DNA of 64,000 nucleotides from assembly GCA_022605955.1 (NCBI GenBank), contig JAKCOZ010000008.1, forward strand, positions 18,905,583 to 18,969,582. Reading direction: 5' to 3'. Origin of the DNA: Rallus limicola (lineage: Eukaryota > Chordata > Aves > Gruiformes > Rallidae). The notes below the pieces were generated by a model. The model was not told the DNA's origin and did not search any database. It saw only the letters and a program-made list of their open reading frames with translations. Numbering within the stretch: position 1 is the stretch's first letter; every line of letters begins with the position of its first letter. Shown here one piece after another: positions 26,701 to 38,243 of the stretch. The translations under genes and the position numbers were made by a program.

Positions 26701-29700
26701 TGGCAGAATATAAGGATTTGCAGAGCTAGAAAAACATGGATGGTCAATCTTCCAGCTCCCATGAACCATAAACTTTCATATGGCAGAGAAAAATGACTGG
26801 TTTTGTGTAGGCAGGTGTAACTTAGATTCAACTTTTGTAAACTGCTTGTCATTCCAGGGCTGACTTTGTCAGAACACCAAGAAACCTGGAACATACAACC
26901 CCATGTTTCTCATAATAAACCAGATCTGCTCCTCCTGGCTTTTTGCTTTTTACTTAGTGAGTTTGGCGGTAATTTGAGCATAGCCCTTATCCCTTCTTTT
27001 AAGTGAACTGAACACAGAAAGAGAAGCACAAGAGACAAGAAACAATGTATATCCCTTTTTGATCAGTTAGTGGTTTTAAAGATCCTTAAATTTCTTTCAA
27101 CAAGAGAAGATGATGATGATGATGGAATCACGTGTTTTTCTGGTACAGTCTAGTTAGGTCAGAGAGCTGCATGTTGTCCTGTTTCTGGGAATCCAACAGG
27201 AATCAGCCAGCAGTATGCGGGTAGGCCTTTGCTCAGAGTTGCAAGTCTTTCCTTCAGCCTTGAGCCCATAAAGCACTTTCAGCTGGGCAACATGTTTCTG
27301 TGACTATGTTTTTCACTTTTTGCTGTCTTTGTCAGTATTAGTGGTTTTGCTGTGCAGGATAAAACATTTTACAGTGTCAGTTTTTAAAATTATTTTTTCC
27401 TGGGCCTTTGCTTGCTGCTGTTATGCATGCCCATATTTTGTGTAGCTGCAGGGACAAACACAATCGTGATCATCCATTCAGCTGTATCTCTAAACAATTC
27501 ACCATCATGTATGGCTGGGAGGGTTAAAGTCCTCTTAGTTTGCCTAGTAAATCTGTTCTGAGATGCTCCAGTTATCTGGATCCATGAAAGGAGCGTAACT
27601 GTAGGTCTCTGATAGGAAGCTCTGGTTATATTCAATACCTTTAATGAGGTTCCACAGTATCATAGGAAATATAATTCTATAACAACAAAACTAGACAGGA
27701 ACCTTGTGATTAAAAAAAAAAATTAAAAAATTAAATTGGCCACACAAATCACTGTTGTCCCCTGCCCTACATCCCTTATCTCACCACACATACAGCATGT
27801 GCAGAAGCTATCCAGTTTGCCCAATATTCTGCAGCAGTTTATCTATCTTCAGTTATATGAATTCCATAAAGTAGCTGAGTAATTCACTTCCCATGCTAGA
27901 ATTCTGGCTGCAAATTTCGCCTTGTTCCCCCAAAACTGGAATAATAGTAATCATTATAAAAATATGGGGAATGTGACTGAAGTAATCCTTTCTTATATGT
28001 AGGCAACAAATAACAACAGACAGATCTTGAAAAAGATTCAAATTAGTGTCTTAGAAGTGAAAGGTCCTGGAAGTACCCAGCACTATTAAATATTCCAGTA
28101 TTAGTCTGGGATTAGAAACCTACAATAATCATTCACACAGTAAATACATTAGCAGGTAGACAGAATCAACTTACAGTGTATTTGCCAAGGATGTTTCACA
28201 TCAATGGAAAATTTTCTGCTAGCAATTGTATTGGTATTCACCTCAGCTGTTCTTTCTGCCTTCATCAGGGTGACCGAGGTCTTCCAGGACCCCCTGGGCC
28301 CTTTGGGCCAAAAGGAGATGGCTATCCCGGCCCACCTGTAAGTTTATAGACCTTTTTTTAATGTAAATTGTGAATAAATAGGTGCTACACCAATGTGATT
28401 ACCTTCTGTGGCTGACATGCTAGGAAAGATCTGCTGGTCTAAAAGCCTAAAAATATGCTTGACTGTGGAAATGCATTTCAGCATAGAAGGAAAAGGAAAT
28501 GTCCTGTAATAGTACAAGACCTTCCACGTCCTCCACTACTCCTGATTACACAACATAAAACATTCCAAGTGGGGCTTTTTTTTTCTATAGTATCACTATA
28601 TCAGTTCCCTCAGTGTCTTGATGCAGGGTACTGTCCTCTGCCCAACCATACAAACAAGAGGGTGTAGTCCAGCTAAGCAGCTGTGTCCATTACATGTGGA
28701 TATGAACTCAGGGCAACACTATCTTCCAGAACCACTCCAAAAGCAACTACTGTCCAAAGAACCAGAAGAAAAAACTGTCTTCAGTTCTGTTCATCACCTT
28801 CTTCAAGGTGTGGCAAAGAATTGGTTGATGTACTTTACACCTCTTTAACCTGTAACTCAGGCAACAGTGAAAGTACATGCAATTGCAACAACGAGGAATC
28901 AAAATTAATCAAAGTAAAAACAGAAACTGGAATATGATTTATAATACTTCCTGATATTTTTGTGCAATCCAACACAGAACTGCTTCTGCACTTGCCTTGC
29001 TAAATCAGACTCCTCTGTCTTTGATCATATGCAAGCCTCCTGCATGACATGCAACACTCATGTAAATGCCACTGATGCCACTTCTGGCTTCTCAGAGTAG
29101 AATTCACCTAATTATAGAGTACAGTGATCCCACTAAGAGACAATATATTCAAGATACTGTAATTTTGTTAACAAAACCATGTAGTTAATATAGCAGTAAA
29201 TTAAATTAATATTCTGTCTGTGCATATAATTTGAGGGTTTGCCAGGCCTTCCTGGGATTCCTGGTGAACAAGGCCCAGATGGAGTTGGACTACCAGGACC
29301 TAAGGTACAGACTTAACTTCTGGAAAAGTAAATGCACGCATACTCTGCTTCATGCAGATGTAATTCCTACCTGTAAGTTATGGTCAGAATACTTTTTAAA
29401 TCCAGCTTTATGTCAGTATATAAAAGGAAGATTCCACAGAAGATCTTCAAGCTTCACTTCAGAACTCATCCTGATGCTGCTTGCAGGATAGCTGGAATCA
29501 TACAGACAGTTGAAGGTTTCTTTGTTTGAGGAACCTGGAGTTCATTTTATGATACAGGAATTGTAACTCCTGTGTAACTGTTGCATAATTGACTGTACAT
29601 GTCTTGAATATGTTTAGACTGCTAGCCACTGTTTATCCCCAATAACTTTATTGTCCTGCCTGCAGTATTTGTAAGTTAGCATTGTTTAGACTTGCACTGT

Positions 29701-32700
29701 GCTGTTCTGCACTCCTTATCCATTTGAGTATAACAGATGGTAGAAATACTAGAGATAATTTAAGCTTTGGTATAAATTAAACTTTGGTATTCACTACTTA
29801 TTTTTTAAAGTATCAACTTTCAGGGTGATCCCGGTAGTAGAGGCCCAATTGGTCTCCCAGGTCCCCCAGGAGAAGGCCTGCCAGGACCAAAAGTAAGTCT
29901 TTTAATCAATTATGTCTCCCATTGTCTATTTTCTAAAAGTGAAAAGGAAAAAAAAAAAGCAAAAAATGTGTGATCATGTATACACGTCTGTATATTTTCT
30001 GTCTTCACTAGGAACAACTAAATCCAACAAATAATATCACTAAGACATACAGTGTCTTTATTTTGCAGAAAATCAGAATTGTGACTGGCCATAAGTCATG
30101 GCCTTCTTCTTACTGCATATGATAAAATACAAAGTGACAACCTTGCAGTGAAGATCTGTGACAAGCATTTAGCTCTTTCAGACACTAGCTGCAATTGAGC
30201 AGCAAAAATTTCTTCAGACCTAGCACTGGTCAGAATTAGTGGCCTGACAAGCACTTACCATGTCTTGCCTATACAACTGTTACAGTTACAGGCATACTGG
30301 CCTTTTGATTGCTTACTATAACATATGGAACGGACACAGTTTCTCTAGAGTTCATTTAAAAACTAGCTTGTAAATTAGAAACAGGTGTGTCTTTGCAATT
30401 CCACATTACTATGTATGACTCTAGGTCTTATGATGTAAGCTTAATAGTGATGAAAGATAAGACTGCAGTAACAATCCTCTCTTAAATCTTAATTCATTTC
30501 CCAATGTCCTACCAATACAATCCACCCTTCAATGCAAAGTATATCTCTATCAGGAAGGGGATTCGTTTTTGATAAGCATTAAGCCCTGAGTAACTCCTTT
30601 GAAGCATAAAGTGCATTTTAATAATCTGATAAAGGGTAAAAAGAGACTTTGTCAGCTAGAGAAATCTTATCCTTATTACTTATAAAAAGACATCAATTTG
30701 GCAGAGGATGGACAGGAAACCACGTGGTAGTATAACAACTTACTGTGTATTTTTATTATGAATATTGTATTTAACACATGCAGGGTTTCTCTCTAGGGAA
30801 CTACAGGACGCCCAGGGCCACCTGGCTCTCTGGGACCTCCTGGTGAAGGTATTCAAGGAATTAAGGTAAAAAAGACTGAGTGTCTTCAATGTTTAACCTG
30901 TGTTGAATGGTCAATCTGACTAAGACAGCGTTAAGGATATTTCACATTGTTTCTTATAAGAGGAGAACCTCAGGCTAGAATATGAGAAGGGTAACGTGAG
31001 TCACCTACAAAATATGTTCTGTCTCTACTGAGGTAAACAAGCCCAAGAGTATGAGGGAGGAGAAAGAAGGGGCATCTTTTAACAGTGAAAGATAGCCATA
31101 CAAAATTAAAAAATACCATTCCCTCTTCCCCAATTCTCATGCCCACAGAGACAGTCTGAAGTAGTTATATGAAGTACCATCTATGGCAGAGGGTCTCCAT
31201 CCTGAATCTATGTGCAATATTAATTTTTCCCTGTAATATGAACTTTCACCCAAAGCATAGATTAGATGAGGCAGACTTTAAAAAGTGGGAATGAGAAGGA
31301 ATAAAATGGGATGGAAAGAGGGAACAAGAGAATTAGAACCAATAATGATCATACAATTGTTCAATATTATCCATCTTTAGAGCAGACATACTGATGAAGC
31401 ATTTGAGAAGTATATGCTAACTACTACACTGTCTCAAGTGCCTTAAGACACTTGATAAAATCCAGTTTGAAAATTTTCTCTATGAACATTTTAAATTAAT
31501 TAATGGGAATTAAAGGGCTAATGTCACTACTTGGATTATCCTTAGGGGGAACAAGGAATTCAAGGAATGCCAGGACCACGAGGGCCCCCTGGAGAAGGGC
31601 TTTTGGGACATAAGGTATGATATCTAAATCACAGATAGTGTCCTATACCAACCATACTGAAAATGCTCACTACAGTCAGCTCTCATTGAAGGCATGTGGA
31701 TTCTGTGGTAGTGGATTCATGTGATCATTTTAATATTTTATAATAGATCTCTTTCAATATTGCTTATTATAATGAGACTTACCTTCTACTGCAGTTGGAA
31801 GAAATACAGATATATTTAATACTACTGCCTTTCTATGCAAAATTTGGGGGCTCCATCAGTGTTAAAAATAAAAGACAAATGTGGGCTTGAATCAGTTTTT
31901 GGACATGATCACATCAGCTGAAAAAGACTGTGGAAAGCCCCACAGCCTACTAAAAATCAAACCAGGAGGCAGTAATTCATCAGTTTGCTAGTCCAAATAC
32001 CTTTTCTGGGACAAAAGGTTTCCAAGAGTGGTATTCCTATTATGCATTCCAACTATGTCCTTGCCTTTCTTCTCAATTTCCCTACTGTTATCTTACTTTT
32101 TTTAGATAATAATTTCCATCATGCAATATCCCATGAAACCCCTCTGTCTTCATGTACTTATTTGAGATGGTTCATTGTTCAATCTGCTTCAGCTATTTTT
32201 CCAATAAAAATGTTTAGCCAACACAATAAGTTATTCAGGAAGTTCACAAATACTGATTGATTTAAATAGTCTTTAAGAAAGATTTATAACTCATATCAGA
32301 AGCAGAAAGTGAAATCGAAAAAGTAGCTAGAGAGAAATGTGAAGCATGCAAAAAAACCTGACTCTCACTTTCTGTCTACATACCAACATGGTTTTAAAGG
32401 GAGATCGAGGAGCCACAGGTGAAAAGGGAAAAAAGGGAGAAAAAGGTGATGTGGGTGACCCTGGTTTATCTGGAGAACCTGTGAGTAACTCAGGTTTATC
32501 TTATCTGTTTTCTTAAACTGCTTAAAAATAAAGCTGAGTTGTGTGTTCTTGTCGCTATTTAACTGCATATAATCTGAAATAAGAAGCTGAAAAGATTAAA
32601 ACCTTTAAAAGCAGAAAGAAGACATTTCCATGCTGAAAATCCCACTTCCCATAGATGTGGTTTCTTTCTTAAGGCAGAGAAAAGTCCGTTGCCATGTTTC

Positions 32701-35700
32701 AGACCAAACTATGCAATTCTATTCCATGGCTACTGAGTAACTGTAGCCCAGACTTTTCCCTAAAGCTGATGAACAGAGGCAAAACAGTAACTTCTACTGA
32801 TGGGCAGGTGCCCAAAAGCTGGAAAGCAAAATGTGGTGCCCTTTTACTCTGACATTTGCATATATTAAATAGGGAAACATAAACATCATTGCTGTTCTTG
32901 CCCTGACACTGGCCCTATTAGACTCACAGATGATGCAGCAGAATTCTGATCATTCCAGGGTGTCAGCCAGGAGTACAGAAAGGACACAAACACAATGTAG
33001 TAAACGGGGAAGCTTTGCACAGATTCACCCTTTTAATGTAAACTGACAATCCATGATCTGGTGGGAGACTTGAGGTCATCCAATTCCCACAAAAACCTCA
33101 CCACCTTAGGAGGCTGTAGATGTTGCATGCACAAGGTAATACCACAAGAACACTACTTTTTCTAGATAAAGTTCTTGTTGGCCAAATATTATTCTAATAG
33201 CAGTACTGATGAAGTCATATTCTGAATTACAATGTTACTAATTGCAGTAGCATAATTAAGAATCACTCTTACAGGGCAAAACTGGACCAAAGGGAGAGCA
33301 AGGCCTAACAGTAAGCAAATTCCATTATTTAAATCCCATTATGACAAGATATAAACAATGTGAGATACTATCAGAGTCAATGTATTATACCTGAATGATT
33401 TTGGAAAGAGCTTTCTGACTAGAAGTGGTCTCAGTAATAAAATAAAAAGAAACTGCAGAAGTTTCTGACTTTTTCTCATCCAGTTTATGCTGCAATGGAA
33501 TTTAAAGTTCCTGGTGATTTTATTTTTCCATTGCACTGTTATTTTACAGTTAGTGCTAGATGACCTAGGTGTGTACCTACTGCAGGAAGGTTTTTTAAAA
33601 GATATTTCAGATATCTAAGGAGCAAAGATTTTCAAACCTGTTGTGGTCTGTCATGCCATAAACCTAATTACATTTCTGCTAGCCTGAACTGCACTAGACC
33701 CAAATTCATTAAAGCATGTCAGTGAGTACATAAATATTGCTGAGCTTTATGATGGAAGCTGAGCAGCAGTAGAAAAAGGTTGTATTCAGAAGGCTGACTT
33801 AACACCAAATGAGTCCTGTCATGCACTTCAGAAAATATAACAACTGATTGCTCTAACAATGAGAAGCACTTCGTTAGCATGTCACAGAAGCTATCACTTC
33901 TCTGAACAGATGGTTTTGAAGTCAGCAGCTTCCCCACCCCACACACACACACAACAACTTTGGGTAACAGAGTGGGGTGGTTCCCAAATTGCAATCCCAT
34001 TCTGTGTTGCTGCTGTCTAAGCCAGCTCACCACCACCCTACGCTTCCTGAAGTTGGGTCCATTTCGCACTCCCAATACATTTAAAAGGGACAACCATATT
34101 ATTCAGATGCTAAAATATGAATGAGGTTTAACTTTTAATGAGAACCAAATAATTACAAAACATTCTTTATAGTAACAGTAGTTAATTGTTTAAGATAGGG
34201 GTGGTACTAATTCTTATATACTATATAAAATAGTTCATTGTAAAGTGTGGGACTCATTCTAAGTTTGGAAGGTCAGGCTTGAAAGTTAAACAGTAAGATT
34301 TTTTTCTAAGTCTCTGTAGGAAACAGATTTTGCACCTCACTTGAAAGAGGGAAATTGTAAAATAGGTTTTGTTTTTTTTCTTCCCTAACCAGAGAGAAGA
34401 TATAATTAAATTAATTAAAGAGATATGTGGTAAGTACGTAAGGGTTTTTTTTTATTTCAGACTCTATTTTTTTCATTACATTCTTCTCCTTTTCAAATGG
34501 ATACCCAGACAAGTCATCGTGACTTGACAAGTTTCTTTGTTTTCCCTTTGCAGGTTGTGGTATTAAATGTAAGGAAATTCCAATGGAGCTTGTATTTGTG
34601 ATTGACAGCTCTGAGAGCGTGGGACCAGAGAATTTTGAGATTATCAAAGACTTTGTGACTGCTTTAGTAGACAGAGTAACTGTAGGCAGAAATGCTACCA
34701 GAATTGGCCTGGTGTTATACAGTTTAGAAGTCCAGCTAGAATTTGGTCTCAGCAAGTACACAGCTCAACAGGACGTTAAGCAAGCAATTAGGAAAATGCA
34801 GTACATGGGAGAAGGCACTTACACAGGAACTGCTATCCGTAAGGCAACCCAGGAGGGGTTTTTTGGTGCTCGCACAGGAGTGCGGAAAGTAGCCATTGTG
34901 CTCACAGATGGCCAAGCAGACAAGAGAGAAGCCGTGAAGCTCGACATTGCCGTTCGGGAGGCTCAGGCGGCAAACATCGAAATGTATGCAATAGGCATTG
35001 TAAACACCTCAGACCCAACACAGGCTGAGTTTGTGCACGAACTAAACCTGATTGCTTCAGACCCAGACGGGGAACACATGTACCTCATTGATGACTTTAA
35101 CACCCTCCCAGGTGCGTTGCTTGCAGTTTTATTCTGCCTCGTGTCTGATGCTTCTTAGAGCGGGGCAGGATGGGGGAAAGCCTTATCTTTGTGGGTATGT
35201 CATGTTTTGATGCTGATGAGGATTAGTTAGTTACAAGATGCAAAGTAACGTGAAGAGAGGACTATTTTCACAGGATCACTAGAGATACAGACTCTCCTTT
35301 TAAAGGGTTGTGTTATAGGGCAATGATTCATCACACCACACAGGTGGTGGGGTGCCTCCTACAGTGTAGGAAAACATGCTTGAAATAGTTTTCTAAGCTG
35401 GGTAAATCCTCATGCACTGTAAATCTGCTGCACTGGAAAACAGAACCAAATCCGCTGGGGTAAATTCTACTTATTCACTTCCATTGGGAAATAACTAATT
35501 TTCATCAGGTTATTCACACAAACAAGGTAAGCAGTTATTTTTCCTACCAGTAGTTGTTACTAACCTCAGATGAACACCTTTAGGTGAGCTCACTGTATTT
35601 AGCACCGTGTAGAGCACTTACAGGCCAGCAAATTTGTGACAAAAGCCATAGTCCAGAGTGCATGGAATGATCTTCTTAGATGCACATAAATACTGGATTA

Positions 35701-38243
35701 CCTGTGTATTAGCTATGTATATAAATAATCCAAACTCAAAACCCACATTGAATTTCTCAGTATGATGATGTTTTTTTAACTTTTTTTCTTTTAAACAGCT
35801 CTGGAGTCCAAATTAGTCAACCAGTTTTGTGAAGATGAACACGGTACCTTAATATACAACCGTAATGGAAATGGTGCAAGCCTAAGTGGACCATCTTTCC
35901 ACTCAGTATCTTCAAGTTCTTTACATTACATACTTCAGAACAACAATGCTAACAGACAATCACTTTCAGCACAGATACCTGGAGTATCTACAGTAGAAAG
36001 TCCTCCCAGTCTCGGTGATCTTCCTCAACCATTAGCTGTGGTATGAAAATTCAGAAGGCTTTAATGAGCAAGAGGTTTTATATATATGTACACATATACA
36101 TATATAAAAATCCTTCTCTGTTACTTGATGTAATCTGGAACTTGCCCCCTGCTTTTCTACAGGACTGGTACTGTAATAGCTCCATTAACTTCATATGCTC
36201 AGAGCTGGTTGTTCCAAGTAAGAGTTCTGATGTTACATGCAGGCAGTTATCTAATAGCTATAATTTATTCCCAATGCTATTACAAGGATTATTATTCCTG
36301 TGTTCAATACAGTAATACTTGCGCAGCTGTATGAAACATACAATTATTAAAATACTATTACACTGTAATAAGAATAATAATGTAGCTAAACTATAGTCTA
36401 TATTTTTAAGCCTATTCAAAAAATTCTGTAAAGGTCAACTAAAAAACAAAAGATCTATATTCCAGGTTTAGGATATACAACCCTCCTGGTAACCAGCCAG
36501 CTGAGATTCTGATTCTTAACACTGAAGTAAGGGTAAATGGGAAGGAAAAACATTATAAAGCCTCTAAATGAGGGCTTGTTCATTTTAAGCCACTTGACTA
36601 TATCTGAAAAGGAAAGCAAAAAAAATGCCTATTTCAGACCAAAGTACCTCCTGTGGTGGTATATGAAGCCTATGAAGAAGAACAAGAGGAGAAGAAACAG
36701 TCATCCTTGCTAACAGTGGACAGTAGAGGTATTTTTGTCATCCTTTAGTCTTCAACTTTATTTTTGTCTGATGAAAAAATCAATTATGATCAATTATGTC
36801 ATTCTGTTTCTTTTCACCTGCAGCTGTGGTACCATTATTGCCATCTAAGCCATCAGCATCAGATGAAGGGATCACATCATCTCTTTCAACTGCAGGGCTC
36901 ACACCAAGACCAGGTTATAGATCATAACCAGTTTTTTATTTTGTTTCCTCTTATCCTTTTCATAAGGTTTAAGGCAAAGTAATTTTGTTCAGTCTCTGAA
37001 GGTTTAGTGAATCCATGGTGTGGAAGAGAATATGTTTCAGGATTCTTTAACAGACCTAGTCACAGTTCTTGTCCAGCCTGTTCACCAAATTCCAAATCCC
37101 ACTGCTCCACTTACTTACAGCAAGAGCAGGGTCAGCTATAACCTGAGACAGAGTTCATAAATGGCATCAAAAAGAGAACATACTGGTTGCTGAGGTGTGC
37201 CAGGAAAATATGAAAAAATGATGTTTAGTCATTTGAAGGAACATATAGTAATCAACTGACTGCTCAAAGGTCTGATTCTTTTCATATAAATGCCCATCAC
37301 TTGGGGGACATGTAATAGTGTATTATAATGGAAGCAACAGAAGAGAGCAATAGAGATGTTCCCATGCTTCCTAGGAACATAGATGTGACTATTATTCTGG
37401 CAATAACATTTTTTTGGGTAAGGGTAAAGATACCAGTTGCCAAAGACAAAAAATTGATGCGACAACATATCTGTACAAATCATCAGACCAACAATCCTTA
37501 CATTCAGATTTAACTAGTAAGTTCATAATTACTACCACTGAATTGGAGAAGTAGCACAAACATCTTATAAAAGACTGAAGTTAAGTATATGATTATTCTC
37601 ACAATCCTAATGCCTTGTGTCCCCCCCACCAGAAGGAGAATTACTGTACTGAAGCGATGTACCACAGAATGGTTCTTGTGGTTCAAAAATAGCAGATGCA
37701 ACTAGCTTACAACTTTGGGTTGCTCACAAGACTTGCTGCTGCTAATTAGATGTCAAAATTATCACATTTGTGTTGTTTGCCCTTCTATGTGAAGCTATTA
37801 TTTCTGGAGTTACTACAACCATGCCAGTAAAGAAACTGTTTATTTGACCTAAGATGCATTTTTAATTCGCCTTCAAAGCTAACATCTTTACAAGTAAAAG
37901 CAAATCTTAAACTGCTGTGGAGCAATAACAGAATAAAAAGAAAATAAAACCAGAGTTTAGAAGTTAAAATATACACAATACAATCGAATTTTACAAATGT
38001 AATTGTTTCTAATTTTTTGTCTTTATTTTAGATAGTATCCTGGACCTGAGGTGCAAGTTAAGGCTAGATCAAGGTCCATGTCGTGTTTATATCATAAAAT
38101 GGTATTATGATAAACAAGCCAATGCTTGTGCTCAGTTTTGGTATGGTGGCTGCAATGGGAATGCAAACCGCTTTGAGAGTGAAGAGGAATGTAGAGAGGC
38201 TTGTGTATCTTTTTCTGGAGGTAGGAACTTATCTCTACCTTAA
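5760..38243 (+). CDS. COL28A1-like (COL28A2 candidate): Type XXVIII collagen alpha chain (second-paralogue candidate), 35 coding exons
   Basis: This is an extracellular matrix collagen of the VWA-containing class. The 35 coding exons join without a frame break into 1201 residues, close to the 1125 I recall for human COL28A1. Domain order: signal peptide (about 1-20), VWA1 (about 56-245), Cys-rich junction (C251, C257, C259), collagen helix 262-792, VWA2 (about 815-990), linker rich in Ser, Pro and Glu, and Kunitz 1139-1189. The motif EICGC just before VWA2 and VIDSSESVGPENF within it match type XXVIII closely. The ATG at 5760 is chosen because it begins a typical hydrophobic leader. The frame stays open upstream to a possible acceptor at 5740-5741, so a non-coding exon may precede it. 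The context at the ATG is weak (C at -3). Introns contain no other recognised gene. Assignment to a second paralogue rests on the BBS5-KLHL41 neighbourhood and is inference. Confidence 0.93.
10190..14290 (+). CDS. COL28A1-like (COL28A2 candidate): Collagen XXVIII-like exons 4-10: Cys-rich junction and first Gly-X-Y block
   Basis: Exons are 10190-10249, 11458-11511, 11806-11850, 12507-12533, 12843-12887, 13517-13561 and 14237-14290. All are phase 0 at both ends and, from exon 5 on, start with a glycine codon. Lengths are 60, 54, 45, 27, 45, 45 and 54 bp, multiples of 9 or nearly so, typical of fibrillar-like collagen exons. Exon 4 reads CRQAAICNCEKGERG, resembling the COL28A1 junction. Its acceptor is set at 10189, because an alternative AG at 10171-10172 would break the frame. 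C318 (GERGECGIPG) is a rare cysteine inside the helix and could form an interchain bond. Exon 10 ends AAG|GCAAGA, a GC-AG intron. No Gly-X-Y break occurs in this block. Confidence 0.88.
11175..11198. repeat. 10-bp perfect hairpin in collagen intron
   Basis: TTTTGTAGCT and AGCTACAAAA are exact reverse complements separated by the 4-base loop GAGT. It lies in the intron between 10249 and 11458. A stem of this size can occur by chance in AT-rich DNA; function unknown. Confidence 0.6.
13562..13660. repeat. A/C-rich low-complexity tract just after exon 9 donor
   Basis: Runs of A broken by C begin within 3 bp of the exon 9 donor at 13562. The donor itself is GGTAAAAAAA, so the start of this intron is one long A/C-rich tract. 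It explains a spurious open frame on the - strand here. Confidence 0.8.
15476..31614 (+). CDS. COL28A1-like (COL28A2 candidate): Collagen XXVIII-like exons 11-27: regular 69/72-bp exon array with phased breaks
   Basis: Exons start at 15476, 16191, 17369, 19538, 20036, 20196, 21435, 22594, 23833, 25128, 26043, 26508, 28269, 29236, 29824, 30797 and 31546. Fifteen are 69 bp (23 codons); those at 22594 and 25128 are 72 bp (24 codons, uninterrupted Gly-X-Y). All are phase 0 and begin with glycine. Thirteen of the 69-bp exons have five triplets, then a Gly-X pair, then two triplets (a G1G break). Two (19538 with GISIKGEK, 26043 with GRAVPGPK) lack a glycine one triplet later (a G4G break). Such imperfections are a known hallmark of collagen XXVIII and would make the helix locally flexible. 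The array looks like repeated duplication of an ancestral 72-bp exon. Confidence 0.92.
18244..18275. repeat. (TA)n microsatellite
   Basis: About 30 bp of alternating T and A lies in the collagen intron between 17437 and 19538. It is probably length-variable between individuals. Confidence 0.9.
20677..20790 (-). mobile_element. CR1 LINE 3' fragment
   Basis: ATCGCAGAATGG, then GGTTTCAGTTGGAAAAGA, CTTCAAGATCATAGAGTCCAAC is the reverse complement of the CR1 3' end as it usually appears in bird DNA (AGAATGGTTTGGGTTGGAAG with GATCAT and TCCAAC). It is strongly diverged. It lies in the collagen gene intron between 20264 and 21435. Confidence 0.75.
32400..34429 (+). CDS. COL28A1-like (COL28A2 candidate): Collagen XXVIII-like exons 28-30: end of helix and junction to VWA2
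   Basis: Exons are 32400-32480 (81 bp), 33275-33310 (36 bp) and 34393-34429 (37 bp). Exon 28 is lysine- and acid-rich (GEKGKKGEKGDVGD) with uninterrupted triplets. Exon 29 ends the helix at residue 792. Exon 30 encodes REDIIKLIKEIC, a short amphipathic stretch ending in cysteine, and switches the intron phase from 0 to 1. The first codon of exon 31 then gives GCG. The cysteines here could cross-link chains at the helix end, as is usual where collagen trimers are locked; this is inference. Confidence 0.88.
34554..35111 (+). CDS. COL28A1-like (COL28A2 candidate): Collagen XXVIII-like exon 31: VWA domain 2
   Basis: A single phase 1-1 exon encodes the second von Willebrand A domain. The MIDAS set is complete: D822, S824, S826 (DSSES), T893 (GEGTYTG) and D923 (LTDGQ). 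Two N-glycosylation sequons lie at N851 (NAT) and N955 (NTS). The domain closes with HMYLIDDFNTLP, a usual VWA end. The donor is CCCAG|GTGCG at 35112; reading on would end the protein at 35158. The complete motif contrasts with VWA1 of the same protein, suggesting only VWA2 keeps canonical divalent-metal ligand binding. Confidence 0.93.
35799..36913 (+). CDS. COL28A1-like (COL28A2 candidate): Collagen XXVIII-like exons 32-34: linker between VWA2 and Kunitz
   Basis: Exons are 35799-36040 (242 bp), 36638-36728 (91 bp) and 36824-36913 (90 bp), with consistent phases 1-0, 0-1 and 1-1. The start completes the VWA2 C-terminal helix (LESKLVNQFCED). The rest is low-complexity: Ser/Asn-rich, then an acidic run (YEAYEEEQEEKK), then Ser/Thr/Pro-rich. 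This suggests a disordered, probably O-glycosylated spacer, about 140 residues. The exon 34 donor (CAG|GTTATAG) is weak, so its end is the least certain of the three. Human COL28A1 has an equally variable linker here. Confidence 0.78.
38032..38243 (+). CDS. COL28A1-like (COL28A2 candidate): Collagen XXVIII-like exon 35: Kunitz/BPTI domain and C-terminus
   Basis: A phase-1 exon encodes one Kunitz domain with six cysteines at 1139, 1148, 1164, 1172, 1185 and 1189. The spacing 8-15-7-12-3 is identical to BPTI, and the motif FWYGGCNGNANRF is classical. The residue after the second cysteine (P1, the protease-facing position) is arginine, followed by valine, so inhibition of trypsin-like proteases is possible. 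The frame runs through SGGRNLSLP to a TAA at 38241-38243. A GT at 38221 (GGAG|GTAGG) could instead be a donor to an unseen exon. I prefer the stop because type XXVIII collagens end just after the Kunitz domain and a poly(A) signal follows about 1 kb downstream. Confidence 0.9.
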
